From Bos javanicus (lineage: Eukaryota; Chordata; Mammalia; Artiodactyla; Bovidae), in assembly GCF_032452875.1 (NCBI RefSeq), contig NC_083869.1, positions 124,750,001 to 124,814,000 of the forward strand: 64,000 bases of DNA, given 5' to 3'. The notes under the pieces were generated by a model. It did not search any database. It was not told where the DNA came from and saw only the letters and a list, made by a program, of their open reading frames with translations. Shown here one piece after another: positions 58,113-64,000 of the stretch; within the stretch, counting starts at the first letter, position 1, and the number at the start of each line of letters is the position of its first letter. Position numbers and translations under genes: made by a program.

Positions 58113-61100
58113 CTATAGGGGAGAGAAACAGGGGCAGCTGTCTCGAGGATCCCCAGCCCCAGCTTTCTTCTGCAGGGTGAGAAGCCTGGCACATGAGGGT
58201 GCCTTCTGGGCTTGGCCTGAGGCAGCCTGGCAATGTCCCAGCCTCCGGGGAGTTCAGAGAAGCTGGGAGGAGGCAAGGAGATGATGGACAAAAAAGAGCT
58301 TTGTCAACCAGAGACCACAGCCCTTATGCATTGACAAAGACTTCTCCCTGCTCCCAGGCAGACCTTTCAAGGCCTGACAATGACTGGTCATTCCCCAAAC
58401 CCCTACATCACCTCCATTCCCTGAACCACCTGCCTGTGAGACTGTTCTGGACGTTCTCCTTTCCTTACCATTAAGGACTAAACCTTCAAGGTGCGGTGAG
58501 CCCCGCTTCCCCAGGAACTCCTTCTGGACAGTCCCGGATCCAGCAGCTCTGCCAGCCCGCTTTCTCAAGGCCTCCAAGTCTGCTCCCTCAGGCTTTGGCA
58601 ACAACTTGTCCACACCCCCCTCTGCTGTGCTTGCCAGGACCCCAACTACTAAGCTTTCTTTCTCCTAATGATATTTTAAGTACAACTCCCTGGGAAGCTG
58701 GCAGTTACTAGTTTGTATAAAAAAAGGGTCACCAAGATATAAATGTAAAGGCGTGCCTGTGTGAGGAGTCTGGAGACCTGGGTTCCAGTCCTGCCTGTTG
58801 GTGCCTGTGTGTTCAGTTGTATCTGACTCTTCGTGACTCCATGGACTGTGACCACCAGGCTCCTCTGTCCATGGGAATTTCCAGGCAAGAATACTGGAGT
58901 GCATTGCCATTTCCTTCTCCAGGGGATCTTCCCGACTCAGGGATCGAACCCATAACTCCTGTATCTCTTGCACTGGCAGGTAGATTCTTTACCACTGAGC
59001 CACCCAGGAAGCCTTGCCTATCTGGGCCTCAGTAATTAATATATCTCCTTGGCTCCAACACATTAAAATAATTTTAATAATGTGTTTACCCACTTTATGT
59101 CATCAAAGCCAGAACTTCTATCAGGACAAAAACAACGTCATCACAAATACTGCTTCCCACATCTTAGTTCCATAGAATGGCGGGCAATGGAACCTGCCAG
59201 GCACTCTGCTAAGAATCATGACCCCCAGACCCCAACCAGACCGACTGTGGGCGGTCCCACTCACCATCCTTGGTCACAGCATACCCCACAGAAGCTCCAC
59301 AAGCCACTGAGGAGACCGTGGGCAGCCTGGGGATCAGGGTGGGTACGCTCTTCTCCTCAGCACCTTCCCCAAGGCCCAGCCGCCCATACTCAGCCCGGCC
59401 CAGGCTGTATGCTTTTCCTGTGGGAGGAGGGAGAGAGACGAAGAATAGCAGACGGCATGATCCAGGTAGGCCGGGTGGGCACTGATATCCATGGGAGCGG
59501 GTCCCCCAATCCCAAGGTGGTGGTGAGATCTGCAGCATCTCTTTCAGTGTGGAGGGAAGCCTGGAAGAACCTCCACAGGCCCCACTTAACTCCCAGGTAG
59601 AAGACCACCAGGATGCTGGTGGGTGGGGTGACCCTCATGGACCCACAGTTAGCCCAATCCATGGAGCAGGCCCAGGTTCCAAGCACTGTTGTTTACGGAG
59701 TGGGCCCAGACCTGTGCCCAGGGAACACTCTACCCTCACCCCAGAGAGAGGTCTAGACCCCCTACCTTCTGAATCCATGCAGACAGTATGGTGCTGGCCC
59801 CCGGAGAAGCCCACCCAGGACTTGGTGGAGTTCTTGAAGGATGTTAGGTTCTGAGGTACAAAACAGGATTCTGTGCCTTGGGTTCCTGGGGGGGAAAGGC
59901 CAGGATGGGGCTGTCAGGGGTGACACTGTCCAAGGAATTGCCTTCTTTATCCCTTCCCTCATCACATCCGCTCATCACAACTAGAGAAAGCCGCAGTGCA
60001 GCAACAAAGACCCAGCACAACCAAAAATACATAAATAAATACTCAAAACAACAACTGAGGCTCTGAGCGGTTAGGTGACCCCCACACGGAGGGGACACAA
60101 TGAGTGAGTGGTGGAGGCGGGATTGCAACCCAAGTCACTCTGGGACCCACCAAGTTGATGGTAGTTGGAGAGGCCAAAGCCATATACATGGCCCTCGGAG
60201 GAGATGGCGAAGGTAAAGTAGGCACCGCAGAAGGCATCCTGGAACCTGACATGGCCCCGGCTTCCCCTGGATTTCAGCATCACACACTTGGGGACCAGGA
60301 GTCGTTCTGCAGGCAGAGAGAAGGTCAGGGTCAGTGGCACACACATGGCCTCTCCCCTCTGCCCCACTGTGTCTCCTTTACTGCTGAAGCCCTCACAGGG
60401 AGCCTAAGCAGGGACTCTTCTCTGTAGAATACAGAAGAGGAAACTGAGGCCAACAGAGGCCAGGTGCCTCACTCAGACCCCCACAGCCATAGAGGTAACA
60501 TTTATATGGGACTTACGCTGTCAGACAGCCTTCTATATGAACTCTGTGCACTTCACAACAACCCAGTGAGGCAGGTAGTTTAGAGATAGGGAAACTGTGT
60601 CTGGGGGCCCACGGCCAGTAAGGGGTAGAGCCAAGATTCAACTCTGAGGTAGTCTGGGGATTCCTCAACTATCACTGCAGGTCCACCCGATGCAAGCCTG
60701 AACACAAGAGAATCCCTTCTGTCTTTGACCTTCAGCAGGGGATGGCTTGCCAACTTGCCCCACCAGAGGAACCTAAGCTACCTACTTTAAGGGAAATTAA
60801 AATGGAGGTAGTCGTGTTCGGGCTTCAGAAGTAGGGGAGCAGGCCTCTGACTGACATCTGACCTTGCCTGGACCCTGCTTGGACTATATGCCTACTTGTG
60901 AACACACCAATTGTTACCAGTAAGTCCAGTGGCGCTTAAAAAAGGGAGTGGGTCTTGGAATTTCTTAAGCCCCTGGAGGTCTGGCCAACGCCCTGAGGTC
61001 AGACGAAATCTTGTGATGCACAGGTGAAACCAACAACATCTTGTTTGTGTGTGATGAGTGGTTTCTTTTGTTAACGAATCCTTTGAACATAAACTGAAAC

Positions 61101-63130
61101 TAAATCAGCAAAACACCTACCAAGGGGCTTCCCTGGTGGCTCAGTGGTAACGAATCTGCCTGCCAGTGCAGGAAGCTTGGGTTCAATCCCTGATCCCAGA
61201 AGATCCCACATGCCGTAAGCTCATGAGCCAAAACTACTGAGCCTGTGCTCGAGAGCCTGGGAGCCACAACTACTGAGCCCATGAGCTATGATTACTGAAG
61301 CCTGTGTGCCCTAGACTCTGTGCTCCGCAACAAGAGAAGCCACTGTAATGAGAAGTTGACTAGAGAGTAACCCCCACTTGCCACAACTAGAGAAAAGCCC
61401 ATGCAGCAATTAAGACCTAGCACAGACAAAAATAAATGAAAAACAAACAAACACCTACCAAGGCCCTGACGGCCACCACGATTGGCAAATAATTCAGGTA
61501 CGCGGCCCAGTTGGCCCTGCTCCCCGGAGCCCAAAGTATAGAGGTCGCCATCAACTGTCAGCATCACCAAGTGGTCATTTCCTGAGGGTGAGAGGAAAGC
61601 AGGAGATGCAGGGCTTGTCTGTAAGGCCCAACCCAGCAAAAGGTTCTCCACCTCCTGCCCAGAGCAAGATGCCAGACTCACCCGAGGCCACCTTCACCAC
61701 GGGCACACTCAGCTGCACCTGCACGGGCACCATGCTCTTTTTCATGGGTTCCAAGAGCCCGATCACACCGTTATTGTCCTGGAGGGGAGGGCGGGTCAGT
61801 TTTCAGCCAGCCCTGCCTGTCTCATACCAGCCAGATCCAGCTTTGCAGACACCCCCCAGAGGTGTGTGGTGAAGGGCACTGGTGCCAGGTGAGCATGGAG
61901 AGGTAGACAGGAGCCAGGCCACACAGTGAAATACTCATGAGTGAAATCAGTGGTCTGTGATTTGCATTAAAATATAACAAAGGAGTTGGGGAATGGAAGG
62001 GAGTGAAAATCAAACAAGTTTGGTCATAAGCTGATAATTGTTCAGGCAAGTAAATAAGAGTTCAAAATAGCATTCTGATTACTCTTACATGTTTGAAATT
62101 CTCCATTAAAATGTGTTAAAAGAGCTCCAATGAGGAAATATCAGATTCCTTTATTTCTGACATTTCAAAATAAATTGAATAACAAAGTACCAAAACAATT
62201 TTAATGCTGAATCTGCTGTTTAAACCACACTCTCCTGTCTTGAAAATTCTGAAATATGCCTCTGAGAAGTGTGGAAGGAGACTGGGAAGCGGAGGAGGAA
62301 GGTTAAAAGGGAGGAGATGTGTCAGCAGGCTTCTTGGCTCAGCCGAAGACCAAAGGTATCCCTGAGCCACTCCTTTTCCATGACACACAACATAACATCA
62401 GATTCACAGCAACAGTCAGTAGTGTGCACAGGCCTGATGAAGAACCAGAAACCTGGGTCTGGTCCAAGCCCTTCCCAGGGTCTCAATTTCTCCACAAGTA
62501 CAACACGGGCATGGAGATGGGGCCCCACCAGCTGTACTTAATTCTGCTCACCAGCTCCACAGCCATCCTCCAGACCCAGTCTTACCCGGAAAGAGCCCCA
62601 GAGGAAGACACGGCCATCCTCGGTGAGGGCTGCTGTGTGACTGTCTCCTGCTGACACCTGTACCACCTTCTCTTGCAGGTCCACTTTCCCAGGGACCATC
62701 TCTGAGCCCTCCACTGACGTATCCCTTCCCAGAGCACCCTCGTCATTGCAGCCGAAGGAGTAGACCTGTGCAGAGGATGTCCCCGTTAGTGCGAGGTCTG
62801 GCCTCTCAGTATCTTCTTGTCTAGGCCACTCCCTGCTTATCTAGCCAGCTCCATCTCTACAGAGTAATGCATATGGTTCCGAGCTCCTTCCCCAAGGCCC
62901 CCAGCCCCAGGTCCTGTCCCGTCTGGTGCCACCCTGACCTACCTGGCCACTTTTGCTTAGGCACACAGTGTGCATGCCCCCAGCCTCAGCCTGCACGATG
63001 TCTTCTGGAATGGACACTAGGGCTGGCTTCTTCCTCTCCATCACATTCTCGCCCAGCCCCAGCTGGCCCACGTCGCCCTGGCCCAGTGTCAGCACCACAC
63101 CTGGTTCTGTGCCGTGGGACCTATGGGAGA
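57934..63130 (-). CDS. RCC1: RCC1, Ran guanine-nucleotide exchange factor (5'-partial)
   Basis: Eight coding exons (62943-63130, 62586-62765, 61682-61778, 61459-61581, 60151-60306, 59766-59885, 59265-59417, 57934-58112) splice in phase to residues 25-422 of RCC1, a seven-bladed beta-propeller that sits on nucleosomes and loads Ran with GTP, driving nuclear transport and spindle assembly. Propeller repeats such as GQGDVGQLGLGE, GCNDEGALGRD, GSGEQGQLGRV and GMGTNYQLGTG are evident. Residues needed for exchange are kept: Asp182 (GNDHLV) and His304 (GGQHHTV). The N-terminal nuclear-localisation/methylated tail (residues 1-24) lies past the right edge. The stop falls one codon later than in human, adding a C-terminal Trp. 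Confidence 0.97.
58805..59014 (-). mobile_element. Bov-tA SINE in the last RCC1 intron
   Basis: Antisense on +; same orientation as the gene. Confidence 0.9.
59265..59417 (-). CDS. RCC1: RCC1 exon: residues 314-363
   Basis: KAYSLGRAEYGRLG to GYAVTKD. Confidence 0.95.
59766..59885 (-). CDS. RCC1: RCC1 exon: residues 274-312 with His304
   Basis: TQGTESCFVPQNL to HHTVCMDSE; position 275 is Gln where human has Pro. Confidence 0.94.
59979..60043 (+). mobile_element. CHR-2-type SINE tail fragment
   Basis: CAACTAGAGAAAGCCGCAGT to an ATAAATAAAT tail. Confidence 0.75.
60151..60306 (-). CDS. RCC1: RCC1 exon: residues 222-272
   Basis: RLLVPKCVMLKSRG to LSNYHQL. Confidence 0.95.
60440..60670 (+). repeat. 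MIR element
   Basis: ACATTTATATGGGACTTACG and CAACAACCCAGTGAGGCAGG phrases, in an RCC1 intron. Confidence 0.6.
60671..61126. other. RCC1 intron stretch
   Basis: Nothing firmly recognised; 60,780-61,090 may be an old LTR or repeat. Confidence 0.35.
61127..61452 (+). mobile_element. CHR-2-type SINE (long form) beside a splice donor
   Basis: Starts GGGGCTTCCCTGGTGGCTCA; its AAACAAACAAAC tail ends directly at the donor of the RCC1 exon 61459-61581. Confidence 0.88.
61459..61581 (-). CDS. RCC1: RCC1 exon: residues 181-220 with Asp182
   Basis: Begins with Gly180 completion and NDHLVML; Asp182 is essential for exchange in human RCC1. Confidence 0.95.
61682..61778 (-). CDS. RCC1: RCC1 exon: residues 148-179
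   Basis: DNNGVIGLLEPMKKS to VKVAS and one base of Gly180. Confidence 0.95.
61800..62560. other. RCC1 intron stretch with probable L1 tail
   Basis: 61,960-62,130 has AT-rich L1/3'-end character. Nothing else is recognised. Confidence 0.35.
62586..62765 (-). CDS. RCC1: RCC1 exon: residues 88-147
   Basis: Exactly 60 codons from VYSFGCNDEG to WGSFR, one propeller blade. Confidence 0.95.
62943..63130 (-). CDS. RCC1: RCC1 exon: residues 25-87
   Basis: Starts inside Val25 (VSHRSHGTEPG); the acceptor is CCCCTCAG. An AG ten bases further in (CCATAG) is a decoy. Confidence 0.93.
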
Positions 63131-63199
63131 CTGAGGGGTAAAGAAGATAGCCCCTGAGTGTGCAGGATGACAAGAGAGAGGAGAGGGTGCTGCACAGGC

Positions 63200-63350
63200 T
63201 GTGGGATAACACAGACCTGGGTTCAAATCCGTGCCCTGCCACAGAACATTAGTTAGACCTCTCCAAGCCTAAGCGTCCTCATCTGTGAAACGAGGGTAAG
63301 AGAAGTACCTATCTCATCGAATGTTTGTGAAGATTAAAAACTGAGCACAT
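63200..63350 (+). repeat. MIR fragment
   Basis: ACCTGGGTTCAAATCCGTGC and CCTCATCTGTGAAACGAGGG. Confidence 0.65.
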
Positions 63351-63351
63351 T

Positions 63352-63464
63352 AGGGACTTCCCTGGTGGTCCAGTGGTTAAGACTTTGCCTTCCAATAGAG
63401 GTGTGCATAGGTTCAATCCTTGGAGGGGGAACTAAGATCCAACATGCCTCATACCCAAAAAACC
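63352..63464 (+). mobile_element. CHR-2-type SINE
   Basis: Sense copy, AGGGACTTCCCTGGTGGTCC. Confidence 0.9.
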
Positions 63465-63581
63465 AAAACACAAAACAAGCAATACTGAAACAAATTCAAT
63501 GAAGACTTTAAAATATGACTCACATAAAAAGAATTTTAATTTTAAATGAAAACCCAAAAAACTCCACATATTCTTTAATCT

Positions 63582-63732
63582 GTATTTATTTATTTGGCTA
63601 TGCTCAGTCCCAGTGCAACATGCAGGCTCCTTAGTTGTGGCCCGTGGGATCTAGTTCCCTGATCAGGAATGGAACGCTGGCTCCCTTCACTAGGAGCAGA
63701 GTCTTAGCCACTGGACTACCAGCAAAGTGCCC
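63582..63732 (-). mobile_element. CHR-2-type SINE
   Basis: Antisense, diverged; it faces the previous copy. Confidence 0.82.
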
Positions 63733-64000
63733 ACCTAAGCGCATTATTAATGTGAGTGGAAGGAAATGGCAATAATATACTTGATACAGAGAAAAAAATT
63801 CAGGTGGGGAGGAGAAGTGGGGCACAAGATAGCTTTTCTGATTGGCTGTTCTTGGTCAGGAACCAACTAACAGAGAGGGCATAATAACATCTAACACTGC
63901 TTATTCTACGAATGTTAAATTGATTTGCAGCCCCCCACATTATGCTATAGGCCTTCCATTTCAGGCTCCCATTTTATAGAAAAGGAGAACAGAGCCTTGC

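Noticed and set aside
3569..63732. tRNA-like heads (GGTGGCTCAGTGGTAAAG and GGTGGTCCAGTGGTTAAG type)
   Set aside because: These are SINE promoters, not tRNA genes: no cloverleaf or anticodon arm is kept.
63131..64000. Search for RCC1 coding exon 1 (MSPKRIAKRR)
   Set aside because: No matching - strand frame before the right edge; the exon lies outside.
1..64000. CRISPR arrays, bacterial operons, plasmid or phage features
   Set aside because: The repeats are dispersed vertebrate retroposons; no regularly spaced direct repeats and no prokaryotic genes.

Overview
This window is nuclear DNA from a ruminant mammal, almost certainly a bovid. It is packed with ruminant-specific retroposons: BovB (RTE-type) LINEs, Bov-tA and Bov-A2 SINEs and CHR-2-type tRNA-derived SINEs. 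The genes are intron-rich vertebrate genes whose order (TAF12 - RAB42 - SNHG12 - TRNAU1AP - RCC1) matches human chromosome 1p35 read in the opposite direction. The species cannot be named from sequence alone.

Layout. (1) 1-7,620: last three coding exons of TAF12 on the + strand (histone-fold half of a TFIID/SAGA subunit). (2) 7,620-15,500: intergenic, with MIR, BovB and CHR-2 fragments and a decayed RAB39/RAB42-like exon on the - strand at 8,500-8,855. (3) 15,506-16,814: two-exon RAB42 GTPase gene (- strand) with a CpG-rich promoter. (4) 17,000-24,600: repeat-rich intergenic DNA including antisense L1 pieces and a BovB with a Bov-A2 inside its reverse-transcriptase frame. (5) 24,716-27,540: SNHG12, a TATA/5'TOP non-coding host gene (+ strand) with three H/ACA and one C/D snoRNA in its introns. 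(6) 28,909-52,136: complete TRNAU1AP (SECp43) on the - strand, nine coding exons, 287 codons, CpG/NRF1-type promoter, introns full of SINEs, BovB and L1. (7) 52,300-56,940: repeat-rich spacer. (8) 56,940-63,130: RCC1 on the - strand, the last eight coding exons (residues 25-422); the first coding exon lies beyond the right edge.

The genes do housekeeping work: transcription initiation (TAF12), vesicle traffic (RAB42), rRNA modification (SNHG12 snoRNAs), selenoprotein synthesis (TRNAU1AP) and Ran-GTP production (RCC1). They do not form a pathway; synteny, not joint function, holds them together. All spliced reading frames checked by hand stay in phase and keep their key residues.

No new biological system was found. 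The items most worth a second look are the RAB39/42-like relic beside RAB42, a 59-codon first-AUG frame in SNHG12, the snoRNA set, a nested and an inverted BovB insertion, a long sense-oriented BovB frame in TRNAU1AP intron 2, and a one-residue C-terminal extension of RCC1. Repeat family names are by eye and boundaries are good to roughly 10-20 bases.
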